A stretch of DNA of 10,419 nucleotides from Nitrospirales bacterium (GCA_029261305.1 JAJDBO010000232.1:1-10419), one strand, 5' to 3'. Shown: positions 1 through 5,660, counted from the stretch's first letter. The notes: a model not told the origin generated them from the sequence alone. Numbers and translations are program-made.

Positions 1-173
1 TGTTCGTTAGAGCAAATAGCTGGCCAACTTGCTGCTTGGACATCAGTCGGCTTGCCAATTTTCTCTTGAAACCAATTCGCAATAATTGGGTGGAACGAGG
101 ACAGTGGTCCTTTTCCATCTCCCATCTCACTTGATCCCTCAAGATCTTTCTGTTCCGAAGAATTTTTTGACAT
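1..173 (-). CDS. lhr: Lhr-type DEAD/DEAH-box helicase, N-terminal fragment (runs off the left edge)
   Basis: An ATG at 173-171 on the minus strand opens a frame that stays open for 57 codons to the window edge; only the N-terminus is present. After a polar, Ser/Glu/Gly-rich leader of about 25 residues it reads FHPIIANWF (27-35), then a Q-motif-like P-T-x-x-Q (42-46) and ASWPAI (48-53). This is the order seen at the start of Lhr and Lhr-like superfamily 2 helicases (large ATP-dependent 3'-5' helicases linked to DNA repair), just before the Walker A motif, which would lie outside the window. The start is 39 bp downstream of the TPR gene stop on the same strand, so the two could be co-transcribed. 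No strong Shine-Dalgarno is visible; a G-rich TGGGGT lies a little upstream. It could be another DEAD/DEAH helicase, but FHP...PT..Q...WPAI favours Lhr. Confidence 0.72.
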   Translation of the reverse strand, partial: MSKNSSEQKDLEGSSEMGDGKGPLSSFHPIIANWFQEKIGKPTDVQAASWPAICSNE

Positions 174-212
174 TAGAATCGGGACCCCAGGGTTTACCTC
201 AGCATGAAGAAG

Positions 213-920
213 TTAGGGCGTGCTGGGTGTTGTCATATTCTCAGATCGAATGGATTCAATTTTTTGTTGAACGATTTCCGCTTCTCCCTCGCGGTGAGCT
301 TGGCGAAGTAACGATGCATACCGTTCATACAATGGGAGAAGTCTTGGATGGTGAAGGGTGAGGGAATGTTCAGTGATCTGAATGGCGCGGAGATAGAAGG
401 ATTCGGCTTGGTCAAATTTATGTTGGGCCTGTGTGACGATTCCTAAGGTGACAAGTGGTTGAACTAAATGTGGATGGCTGTCGCCTAGGATGCTTTCGCT
501 AATTCCGAGAGATCTTTGCCACAAAGGCTCGGCCTTCCTGAATTCTTTTTGTGAGAAATACAACGATGCCAGGTTGTTCAAACCCATGGCGATATCGGGG
601 TGGTTTGGGCCCTGGATAATTTCAATGACGGCTAATGAATTACGATACCGTAATTCCGCCTGTTCAAACTCTCCAAGCTTTTCATGGACGGCTCCGAGGT
701 TATTAAAGGTCATTGCCGTGCGAGGGTCTGGGGGCTCTCCCTGTTCAAGGGGCTCCAGGGCGCGTTCAAAAAGTTCTTTGGCCGAGATGAAATTTTTTTC
801 TTGGTAGGCCAGCATCCCCGCCGTATTGAGAGTTTCCCAACTCTCGGTTTCTGCTGCCGCAACTGCATGAACACCCACTATCACCAAGAAACCAAATGTA
901 AGTGTGAAGAAATGCTGCAT
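213..920 (-). CDS. Exported TPR protein (kinesin-light-chain-type repeats)
   Basis: A 235-residue protein. Residues 1-23 form a signal peptide (short start, hydrophobic FGFLVIVGVHAV, A-A-A before residue 24), so it is probably periplasmic or surface exposed. The rest is tetratricopeptide repeats with an exact 42-residue period, with units starting near residues 28, 70, 112, 154 and 196. Each unit carries the NNLG/NNLA...A..LY-type helix A and the A..L..RAL-type helix B. The 42-residue spacing and the HP-D/HP-L loops (107-109, 149-151, 190-192) are typical of kinesin-light-chain (TPR_10/TPR_12) repeats, which act as protein-binding scaffolds; no enzymatic domain is present. The partner cannot be told from sequence. 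It is divergent from the sigma factor gene and lies just upstream of the Lhr helicase start. The start ATG precedes a complete signal peptide, but its Shine-Dalgarno is weak. Confidence 0.85.
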   Translation of the reverse strand: MQHFFTLTFGFLVIVGVHAVAAAETESWETLNTAGMLAYQEKNFISAKELFERALEPLEQGEPPDPRTAMTFNNLGAVHEKLGEFEQAELRYRNSLAVIEIIQGPNHPDIAMGLNNLASLYFSQKEFRKAEPLWQRSLGISESILGDSHPHLVQPLVTLGIVTQAQHKFDQAESFYLRAIQITEHSLTLHHPRLLPLYERYASLLRQAHREGEAEIVQQKIESIRSENMTTPSTP

Positions 921-1014
921 GGTTGAAATTCAGCTGGGCAATCAGGCCCCGGTCGTTAACAGCGTTTGAAAGCCACCGGGTTCCAAAAATTAAGGGTTTA
1001 GAATCATTGGTGAA

Positions 1015-1043
1015 ATTGTAGCAGATATCACGATCAATCCAAA
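1015..1043 (-). promoter_or_regulatory. Possible sigma-70-type promoter for the TPR gene
   Basis: On the minus strand TACAAT (1020-1015) is a 5/6 match to a -10 box, with TTTGGA 17 bases upstream as a poor -35 (3/6). It lies about 95 bases before the TPR start codon. The weak -35 makes this tentative. Confidence 0.25.
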
Positions 1044-1047
1044 GGAA

Positions 1048-1084
1048 TTTGATCTACATTAGTCATTGATCAGATGACATCAAA
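1048..1084. repeat. Two-part inverted repeat, possible operator
   Basis: TTTGAT (1048-1053) is matched by ATCAAA (1079-1084). Inside it GTCAT (1062-1066) is matched by ATGAC (1074-1078), around a TGATCAG centre. Eight extra bases interrupt the left arm. The element sits just upstream of the candidate TPR promoter, in the divergent region shared with fliA. A transcription-factor site is possible; no known regulator consensus is recognised. Confidence 0.4.
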
Positions 1085-1258
1085 TTTAGGGAAGTATAGG
1101 CTGAGCCCTTCTGAATGCCAAAAATAAAATCCCTAAAATTCATGCGAAAATGTGGGGTTTTTTCTTCTTCTTTCTCGTTCGCTTTTTTCTTGCCTGTTTC
1201 TTAATCCAGTCTCAAATTTTTTTCTTGGGTTGAACCGAAAAATAGCTAATGAAATTTT

Positions 1259-1310
1259 AAATTTTCCCGACAAGGCAACAATCAGGCGGAAAAGGTTTCG
1301 TCGAAAATTT
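1259..1310. repeat. AT-rich hairpin upstream of the riboswitch
   Basis: AAATTTTC (1259-1266) is perfectly complementary to GAAAATTT (1303-1310). Past a CC bulge the stem continues with GAC (1269-1271) pairing GTC (1300-1302), for 11 base pairs in all. There is no T-tract beyond it, so it is not an obvious terminator. Its role is unknown. Confidence 0.35.
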
Positions 1311-1410
1311 GAATCTCATGAGAACGAAGCCACCACGGAACAAGAGTGACGAATACGGTGGTGTTTGCAATCAGCTTTAAGGAGGGATTCGACAACAATC
1401 ACGTAGTGTG

Positions 1411-1510
1411 CAGGTGACAATGGCAAACTGCTCGAGAGGGTAGGGCGCAAAGCCGAGAGACCTGAGTCTGGGTGCTCACCATCCAAGGGTTCGTCTGGTT
1501 GCTGAACTGG
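1411..1510 (+). promoter_or_regulatory. Cyclic-di-GMP-I (GEMM) riboswitch aptamer in the fliA leader
   Basis: The conserved GEMM core is visible: ACAATGGCAAAC (1417-1428), then a 5-bp stem TGCTC/GGGTA closed by a GNRA tetraloop GAGA (1434-1437), then GGGCGCAAAGCC (1443-1454). The 3' strand GGTTGCTGAA (1497-1506) matches the family's GGUUGCCGAA-type closing segment. By alignment with the Vibrio Vc2 aptamer, G1422 is the ligand-contacting G20, G1423-C1448 the G21-C46 pair and A1449 the stacked A47. A G at position 20 predicts c-di-GMP rather than the cGAMP-selective (A20) variant. The second helix domain (about 1455-1496) is less canonical: AGAC (1458-1461) can pair GTCT (1493-1496), with an inner TGAG/CTCA. 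An intrinsic terminator follows 26 bases after the aptamer and then fliA. Outer limits are approximate. Confidence 0.82.
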
Positions 1511-1535
1511 AACAGTCTCGAATTGGTTTTGAAGT

Positions 1536-1569
1536 ATGCCCATTCTCGTTTGAGAAGTGGGCATTTTTT
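1536..1569 (+). terminator. Intrinsic terminator, expression platform of the fliA riboswitch
   Basis: ATGCCCA (1536-1542) and TTCTC (1543-1547) pair with GAGAA (1552-1556) and TGGGCAT (1558-1564). This gives a 12-bp stem with a GTTT loop and a single bulged G1557, running straight into a T-tract (1564-1569). It lies between the c-di-GMP aptamer and the fliA start, with no gene in between, so it acts as a conditional attenuator. Its 5' arm (1537-1548) can alternatively pair with aptamer bases 1433-1447. Confidence 0.88.
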
Positions 1570-1597
1570 ATATCGCTTTAACTAAGGACAAACCAAG

Positions 1598-2443
1598 ATG
1601 TATCGACATCGAGTGGGTGGGCTAAAACTTAAGGGAACCCGAGCCAAGCCAGCCATGCCGACCATGCCTGGAAACAGCTCTTCATCTGGGGAAGAGAGAA
1701 CAATTGATCCTGCCTTTGATGGCAAAGATCCTGATCAGCTTGTTCGGGACTTTCTTCCTATCGTTCGTCGGATAGCGACCGAACTGGTTCTTCGTAATCC
1801 CGCGGCCCTCGATGTGGAAGACCTCACGAGTGCAGGGGTCATGGGGCTTCTATCGGCCATGACTCGCTATGACCCGTCTCGTGATATCAAATTCCGTACC
1901 TTTGCTGAATACCGTATTCGAGGAGCAATGCTTGATGAAATTCGTGCCATGGATTGGGTGCCTCGTTCTGTTCGCGCCAGAATTGAAAAGTATCAACAGG
2001 CCTCGGCTGAATTTGTGAGAACGGTTGGCCGACCTCCAACGCAAGATGAAATCGCCGAAATGTTAGGCATTGCGCCAGAGGATATGGGGGCGTCCCTCAT
2101 GAAGGAAGCCACGGTCTTGAGCCTCGATGAATGGGTGGGGGAAGAAGACGAAGCCTGTACACTCAAAGATATGCTACCCGCCAAAGATCAAGTGGACCCA
2201 CTAGCTGCCTGTATTTCGAATCAAGTGGGAGATGTGCTGCAATCGGCCATTGCTCTTCTGCCAGAACGCCAACAAGCTATTATTCGGCAGTACTACTTTT
2301 CAGGTATGACGATGAAAGCCATTGGTGAAACCCACGGGCTCACCGAATCGGGAATTTGTCGAGTCCATGGTGATGCCTTAATTCGGTTGCGCGAGGCCTT
2401 GCTCACTCTTGGAGCGGATATTCAGGATGCCGAAACAGCCTAA
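1598..2443 (+). CDS. fliA: RNA polymerase sigma factor FliA (sigma-28 family)
   Basis: A 281-residue sigma factor of the FliA/WhiG type, close to the usual 240-260 residues plus an N-terminal extension of about 40. Region 2 covers about 47-117, with VEDLTSAGVMGLL (73-85), FRTFAEYRIRGAMLDEIR (99-116) and then DWVPRSVR (119-126), a signature of FliA. Region 3 spans about 127-198, with RPPTQDEIAEMLG (145-157). Region 4 spans about 212-268, with LPERQQAII (221-229) and the DNA-binding helix-turn-helix at 239-260. Sigma-28 directs RNA polymerase to late flagellar and chemotaxis promoters and is normally held by the anti-sigma factor FlgM. The ATG has AAGGA at 1584-1588, nine bases upstream. Internal ATGs at residues 20 and 23 are alternative starts but lack this site. 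No other flagellar gene is in the window. A c-di-GMP riboswitch and terminator precede it. Confidence 0.9.
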   Translation: MYRHRVGGLKLKGTRAKPAMPTMPGNSSSSGEERTIDPAFDGKDPDQLVRDFLPIVRRIATELVLRNPAALDVEDLTSAGVMGLLSAMTRYDPSRDIKFRTFAEYRIRGAMLDEIRAMDWVPRSVRARIEKYQQASAEFVRTVGRPPTQDEIAEMLGIAPEDMGASLMKEATVLSLDEWVGEEDEACTLKDMLPAKDQVDPLAACISNQVGDVLQSAIALLPERQQAIIRQYYFSGMTMKAIGETHGLTESGICRVHGDALIRLREALLTLGADIQDAETA

Positions 2444-2786
2444 CGTCAGACATTGGGAGCTCAAGACCGGTAGGATTGCCAGATTCGGGACAGACAGGAG
2501 GGCTCCTTGCCTTGAAATCTATTTGGAAAATCGTGCCTGGTGATTCAGTAACCCATTGCTGATGTCTTTTCTGTAAAACCCCTCAACTTATTCCTTTTAT
2601 TCCTTAAAACGCATTCTTTATTTAGACTCTTGGTCTTCTTTTCAGTGAAATTCGAAGGGTTTGCCATTCTTCTTTAACCTTTGGCATTAATATGATCTTG
2701 GGGTAAGAAGTCCCGTGTTATAAATTTCAAGCACGACCGAAATTTTAGAGGCTGGAGGTTTGGAGGATCGGTGAAGAAACTATGAG
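2444..2786. other. Intergenic region between the convergent fliA and sleB-like genes
   Basis: No gene is supported in these 343 bases. The middle is pyrimidine-rich on the plus strand. Weak symmetry is present: AAATTTC (2722-2728) with GAAATTT (2739-2745), seven pairs around a 10-base loop, AT-rich and without a clear T-tract. No good terminator for fliA was found. Confidence 0.5.
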
Positions 2787-2797
2787 TTAGGTTTCTT
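2774..2797 (-). terminator. Weak hairpin at the end of the cell-wall hydrolase gene
   Basis: AAGAAAC (2774-2780) and GTTTCTT (2791-2797) form a perfect 7-bp inverted repeat with a 10-base loop that includes the stop codon at 2787-2789. The stem is AT-rich and no T-run follows, so it may only be a transcript-end stabiliser. Confidence 0.25.
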
Positions 2798-3371
2798 GTC
2801 GAGTTGGGACATAGAATTCATGTCCACCAATAGTGGCTACTAGTTGGCCCACTTTCGCCCACAGTGGCGTCTGAGCGATTTGGGGATTATAGAAAAGTAC
2901 TGCACCATCGACTATATTTCGCCCATCCTGGACGAGTCGCCAGGCTAAAAGACTATCCTGCATTCGCCGTTTGTTAAAATTAAGTAATACCTGGTGGGGT
3001 TGTTGTCGATTCCATGGTTGAAACTGCTTTCGTTTGAGGACTGTACCTTTCACCGTGCCGTCACTGTGATATTTCAACTTCATTCGATTTCTAATAACGG
3101 CTGCGACTGCCATTTTTCCAGCAAAACTTTCCCCTCGAGCCTCCAAATAAATAGTCAGTGCAGCAAGATCCTCTGGAGTGGGGTAGGCTTGCCGTACATC
3201 TTCATTTTCCACCCACGAAGTTAGAGAAGTCTTAGGACTTGAATCGGCTAAAAGCCCTTTGGCCTTCATTGCAGGAGCCACTACCGATGGTGCTATTCCG
3301 AATAACACCATGCCAATGGCCACAGTGGCTATGAATGTCCGTGTTTGATATGTGAATCTCGATGTGCTCAT
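2787..3371 (-). CDS. SleB-family cell-wall hydrolase (Hydrolase_2)
   Basis: A 194-residue protein from the ATG at 3371. Upstream in-frame ATGs exist (to 3500), but AAAAGG (3377-3382) lies five bases before 3371, and starting there exposes a clean N-terminal hydrophobic segment, TFIATVAIGMVLFGIAPSVV (12-31), a signal peptide or anchor. The C-terminal half is the SleB/CwlJ fold: LAALTIYLEARGE (69-81, containing the conserved catalytic Glu region), FAGKMAVAAVIRNR (83-96), KRKQFQPW (113-120), AWRLV (143-147), GAVLFYNP (156-163) and IGGHEFY (181-187). In spore formers this family is a lytic transglycosylase acting on cortex peptidoglycan. In Gram-negatives it is a periplasmic cell-wall hydrolase, so envelope remodelling is the likely role. 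It faces fliA tail to tail. Confidence 0.88.
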   Translation of the reverse strand: MSTSRFTYQTRTFIATVAIGMVLFGIAPSVVAPAMKAKGLLADSSPKTSLTSWVENEDVRQAYPTPEDLAALTIYLEARGESFAGKMAVAAVIRNRMKLKYHSDGTVKGTVLKRKQFQPWNRQQPHQVLLNFNKRRMQDSLLAWRLVQDGRNIVDGAVLFYNPQIAQTPLWAKVGQLVATIGGHEFYVPTRQET

Positions 3372-3386
3372 TTGAACCTTTTCCCC

Positions 3387-3416
3387 ACTATACAGATTTG
3401 TCCTTGACGTTGTCAC
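3387..3416 (-). promoter_or_regulatory. Sigma-70-type promoter of the cell-wall hydrolase gene
   Basis: On the minus strand GTGACA (3416-3411, 5/6) and TATAGT (3392-3387, 5/6) are separated by 18 bases. The start codon is 16 bases past the -10 box, giving a very short leader with AAAAGG as ribosome binding site. This placement also supports the start at 3371. Confidence 0.5.
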
Positions 3417-3567
3417 TCTTTTGTGCCAGCCGGAAAAATTTGGTGTTTGGTCCTTGTGGAATCGATACTCATTTTTATTCTGGTGCATTGACTGTGCCAT
3501 TGTTGGTTACATTGAAAAAAAGATATGGGAATCAATCGAACCCATTGTTCCTACAAAGGTTTTCAAG

Positions 3568-3610
3568 GGTAACGTTATCCCAATGTCTAAAGATTCAATG
3601 GGCCGTTACC
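3568..3610. ncRNA. Hairpin of a candidate small RNA (strand undetermined)
   Basis: GGTAACG (3568-3574) pairs with CGTTACC (3604-3610). After a TTAT/C internal loop, CCCA (3579-3582) pairs with TGGG (3599-3602); past an A-A mismatch, TG (3584-3585) pairs with CA (3596-3597), closing a 10-base loop. This gives thirteen Watson-Crick pairs in non-coding DNA, followed 22 bases later by a terminator-like repeat. No family is recognised. Confidence 0.3.
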
Positions 3611-3632
3611 AGCCTGCTCCGATCAGAATTGG

Positions 3633-3676
3633 AAAAAAATTCGACAGTAGGAAGGCCCCTCTCCACGAATTTTTTT
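3633..3676. terminator. Possible bidirectional terminator (A-tract/T-tract inverted repeat)
   Basis: Seven A plus TTCG (3633-3643) is perfectly complementary to CGAA plus seven T (3666-3676): an 11-bp stem around a 22-base loop, in which GGA (3650-3652) can pair TCC (3662-3664). The A-tract/T-tract flanks are typical of intrinsic terminators working in both directions, but the stem core is poor in G and C. Confidence 0.35.
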
Positions 3677-3791
3677 AAGTTGTTCAAAGAATTCAAAGGG
3701 TTTACACCCTAAAATGAATTAGTAAACAAATCCGACACCGCGGTGAAACTTTTCCAAAGCGTGAGGGGGAGGCGAACCATTGTGAAGTTGT

Positions 3792-3821
3792 TTGGCGGTT
3801 TTTTGTCTATTTCTTTAAAAT
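3792..3821 (+). promoter_or_regulatory. Possible promoter of the gene at 3886
   Basis: TTGGCG (3792-3797, 4/6) and TAAAAT (3816-3821, 5/6) are spaced 18 bases apart, about 65 bases before the start codon. Confidence 0.3.
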
Positions 3822-3885
3822 TAATAATGGGTTCTGCACAGTAAAAATCTCCGACAATATGGGTCGACCACTGGAAGGAGTGTCT

Positions 3886-4428
3886 ATGAAATGGGGTAAA
3901 CAGATACGGAATTTTAGGTGTTTTAAGGTTGGGCTTGTAATTGTCATGGCCTGGATGTGCTTAGGAACAAGTGTGTCTGGTGCTTCTGGTCAGCCAGAGC
4001 GACCGTTACATCGGGCCAAAACCTATTTACTAGCTGGGGATTATCGGCGGGCGGTGGAGGCCTGTCAGCTTCAAATTGATCGTAGCCCTTCAGTGGAAAG
4101 CTATGTCTATCTCATTTATGTGTACCATGCAATTGATGGGTATATGGAATGGCTAGCCAAGCAGGACAATTGGGGCGAGGTTGGACGGTTATCGCTGTCC
4201 ATGGTGAATCGCGGGACGATGGATTTAGTAGATCCCCCGGATATGTTGTCTCGCATGGCCAAGGAAATTCTCAAGGAAGGGTTGCGACAACAATTTGATG
4301 TTACGGCCGGCATGGCAAATCGTTTGAATAAATCTCGGGCGGACGAATTATGGTTAGAGCGAAAGGCTTGGGAAGAGGCCCATCCCACAAGCTGGTGGGC
4401 TGGGGTCCCTGAGTCGTGGAACTGGTAA
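3886..4428 (+). CDS. Exported protein of unknown function with a TPR-like N-terminal motif
   Basis: A 180-residue protein. The start at 3886 is chosen over an in-frame ATG at 3859 because AAGGAG (3875-3880) sits five bases before it and the product then begins with a normal signal peptide: basic KWGKQIRNFRCFK, hydrophobic VGLVIVMAWMCLG (15-27), with a likely cut around SGA (31-33). The mature part opens with A-K-x-Y-L-L-A-G-D-Y-x-x-A (44-56), a single TPR-like helix pair. The rest is helical and ends in a Trp-rich tail (TSWWAGVPESWNW, 168-180). I do not recognise a named family. The tandem TPR-like start suggests a protein-interaction role in the periplasm. It converges on the gene at 4443, with only 14 bases between the two stop codons. 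Confidence 0.75.
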   Translation: MKWGKQIRNFRCFKVGLVIVMAWMCLGTSVSGASGQPERPLHRAKTYLLAGDYRRAVEACQLQIDRSPSVESYVYLIYVYHAIDGYMEWLAKQDNWGEVGRLSLSMVNRGTMDLVDPPDMLSRMAKEILKEGLRQQFDVTAGMANRLNKSRADELWLERKAWEEAHPTSWWAGVPESWNW

Positions 4429-4442
4429 TAATTGGATGTGGT

Positions 4443-4988
4443 CTATCGAATATGGAAGGGAGGCGTGAATACTTCTTGTAAATTGAGAATACCTTTTCCA
4501 GGCCGGAGTTTGATGGGATTGGTGACATTGACCTTTTCACAGGCACCCGATGCAATTCGGCGAGATTGCGGATAAAAAATTAGGGAAAGATCATCTTCAT
4601 CAACGACATAGACGGTTTTCCCTGGAGGCCCAATGAGTACAGTGGGCAGCATGCCTTTCCCACCTTGAATTTGTGAGTATTTGAAATGTGGTTCGCCAAT
4701 ACATTCTTGGGACAAGTAAAATGCTTCTACACCGTCTGGACCTTTTAATTGATCCCTCGTCACATTCAATGCGACCAGTTGCCCTTCGATAGTAAAGGCT
4801 ACCCACAAGGGGCTTGCTTTATCATTGAACATTCCCAGGATATTGCCCACCTTCTTATCCTTTGAATCGAAAACAGACAATTGGGTTCTTGGGAATAAGG
4901 TTTGGGCTTCGCTGGAAAATGATGAAATACACACAAGGCAAAGACCAACGAATAGGCTTCTGAAAAGAAAGGAAATAATGTGTCGCAT
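4443..4988 (-). CDS. Exported beta-rich protein of unknown function
   Basis: A 181-residue protein with a signal peptide (hydrophobic FLFRSLFVGLCLVCISSF, 7-24; likely cut after SEA at 28). AAGGA lies about five bases upstream of the ATG. The mature protein looks mainly beta: LSVFDSKDKKVGNILGMF (37-54), a short strand-turn-strand WVAFTIEGQLVALNV (62-76), FYLSQECIGEP (90-100), a P-P-G-x-T-V-Y loop (121-127) and a C-terminal FTPPFHIR. C96 and C150 could form a disulfide. From memory, this V.D..G..VG..LG / C.G.P / PPG.TVY / FTPPF.(V/I)R pattern recurs in uncharacterised exported proteins of several Gram-negative phyla, sometimes next to collagen-like or tail-like proteins; no function is established. 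It shares the region upstream of trxA with that divergent gene. Confidence 0.78.
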   Translation of the reverse strand: MRHIISFLFRSLFVGLCLVCISSFSSEAQTLFPRTQLSVFDSKDKKVGNILGMFNDKASPLWVAFTIEGQLVALNVTRDQLKGPDGVEAFYLSQECIGEPHFKYSQIQGGKGMLPTVLIGPPGKTVYVVDEDDLSLIFYPQSRRIASGACEKVNVTNPIKLRPGKGILNLQEVFTPPFHIR

Positions 4989-5190
4989 AAATTCCTTATG
5001 AAGTTGATTTTGAATGGAGGTGGCGTGGGATATTTAGAAAAACATAGTCCCTCTATATTCTTTCGGCATTCATGGGGAGACTTGAGTCTAAGTCGCGAGA
5101 AACCTGAAAAAAGAGGCAAAGAGTTGTTACTGATGATGCCTTAGAATAAATTTGCTTTAGTTCCTGTTCATTAATCCTGTTGCGCTTGAG

Positions 5191-5219
5191 TTGACACTCT
5201 GTAGCGAGGAATGTACGAT
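5191..5219 (+). promoter_or_regulatory. Sigma-70-type promoter for trxA-recN
   Basis: A perfect TTGACA (5191-5196) and TACGAT (5214-5219, 4/6) are spaced by 17 bases. The expected start near 5226 leaves a leader of about 60 bases before the thioredoxin gene. The rest of the 296-base gap to the divergent gene shows only short palindromes. Confidence 0.6.
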
Positions 5220-5272
5220 TCTGGTTCAGGTTTTCTTTCCTTGAAATCGTCCCGAAAATCAAAGTAGGTATG

Positions 5273-5279
5273 AAGGAGG
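5273..5279 (+). promoter_or_regulatory. Ribosome binding site that fixes the trxA start at GTG
   Basis: AAGGAGG here is a near-perfect anti-Shine-Dalgarno complement. It lies inside the codons that follow the ATG at 5270, and five bases before the GTG at 5285. This makes GTG 5285 the likely start. Confidence 0.75.
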
Positions 5280-5284
5280 GTGTT

Positions 5285-5632
5285 GTGTCAGATCTCGTTG
5301 TGCAGGCTACCGATGGAAACTGGGAGAGTGAAGTTCTTAAAACTTCTGAATTAGTCATGGTGGATTTTTGGGCTGTGTGGTGTGGTCCTTGCCAGATGGT
5401 GGCTCCGATAGTGGAGGAGTTGGCAAAAGAATATGAAGGCAAATTGAAAGTCATGAAACTCAATACGGACGAGGCCCCTGAAGTGGCTGGGAAGTATCAA
5501 ATTATGAGCATCCCGACCATTCTATTTTTCAAAAATGGTGAGCCAGTTGAAAAGTTAGTTGGAGCTCGGCCTAAACCTCAGTTTAAACAAACTATTGATA
5601 CCCTTATTTCACAACACTCGGCCACGGCCTAG
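5285..5632 (+). CDS. trxA: Thioredoxin
   Basis: A 115-residue single-domain thioredoxin, normal for the family (105-115). It begins MSDLVVQATDGNW from a GTG start; an ATG five codons upstream would bury the AAGGAGG ribosome binding site in the coding sequence. Features seen: buried Asp D27 in VDFWA, the redox site WCGPC (32-36), the cis-proline SIPT (P77) and the G93 region VGA. These are the residues needed for a working dithiol-disulfide reductase. In the cytoplasm it passes electrons from thioredoxin reductase to ribonucleotide reductase, methionine sulfoxide reductase, peroxiredoxins and similar partners. There is no signal peptide. recN starts 28 bases after its stop on the same strand, so co-transcription from the promoter at 5191 is likely. 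Confidence 0.95.
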   Translation: MSDLVVQATDGNWESEVLKTSELVMVDFWAVWCGPCQMVAPIVEELAKEYEGKLKVMKLNTDEAPEVAGKYQIMSIPTILFFKNGEPVEKLVGARPKPQFKQTIDTLISQHSATA

Positions 5633-5660
5633 AGTGCTGTTCTCTCCCAAGTGATGTGTC

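Larger units (their letters stand above)
921..1410. other. Gene-free divergent intergenic region upstream of the riboswitch
   Basis: This stretch is AT-rich and has no credible gene. A 65-codon plus-strand frame (1152-1349) has no ribosome binding site and an unconvincing composition. The region holds a possible minus-strand promoter for the TPR gene, an operator-like inverted repeat at 1048-1084 and an AT-rich hairpin at 1259-1310. The fliA riboswitch transcript must start in its right-hand part, but I could not find a convincing -35/-10 pair or a sigma-54 GG-N10-GC site there. Confidence 0.6.
3417..3885. other. Gene-poor region with RNA-like structure
   Basis: About 470 bases without a convincing gene. 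Two overlapping plus-strand frames (3362-3712 and 3421-3678) lack ribosome binding sites, have unnatural composition and run through the terminator-like repeat at 3633-3676. The region holds a 13-bp hairpin at 3568-3610, that inverted repeat, and a possible promoter for the next gene at 3792-3821. Confidence 0.5.

Noticed and set aside
1152..1349. Plus-strand open frame of 65 codons with a hydrophobic start
   Set aside because: No ribosome binding site and low-complexity Phe/Leu-rich then Lys/Arg-rich composition of AT-rich non-coding DNA; it contains the 1259-1310 hairpin.
1351..1370. Sigma-54-like GG...GC motif ahead of the riboswitch
   Set aside because: The spacing between GG and GC is 8 bases; sigma-54 requires 10.
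1316..1564. Minus-strand frame of 82 codons over the fliA leader
   Set aside because: It is the antisense of the riboswitch and terminator; the bases are explained by RNA structure.
3697..3710. AGGGT-TTAC-ACCCT hairpin as a terminator
   Set aside because: Only five pairs and no T-tract on either strand.
3362..3712. Two overlapping plus-strand frames upstream of the gene at 3886
   Set aside because: No ribosome binding sites, no recognisable domain, they overlap each other and the hydrolase promoter, and they run into the terminator-like repeat.
3841..3858. CCGACAAT as a FliA (sigma-28) -10 box before the gene at 3886
   Set aside because: No TAAA-type -35 at the required distance of 15 bases, and the -10 match is imperfect.
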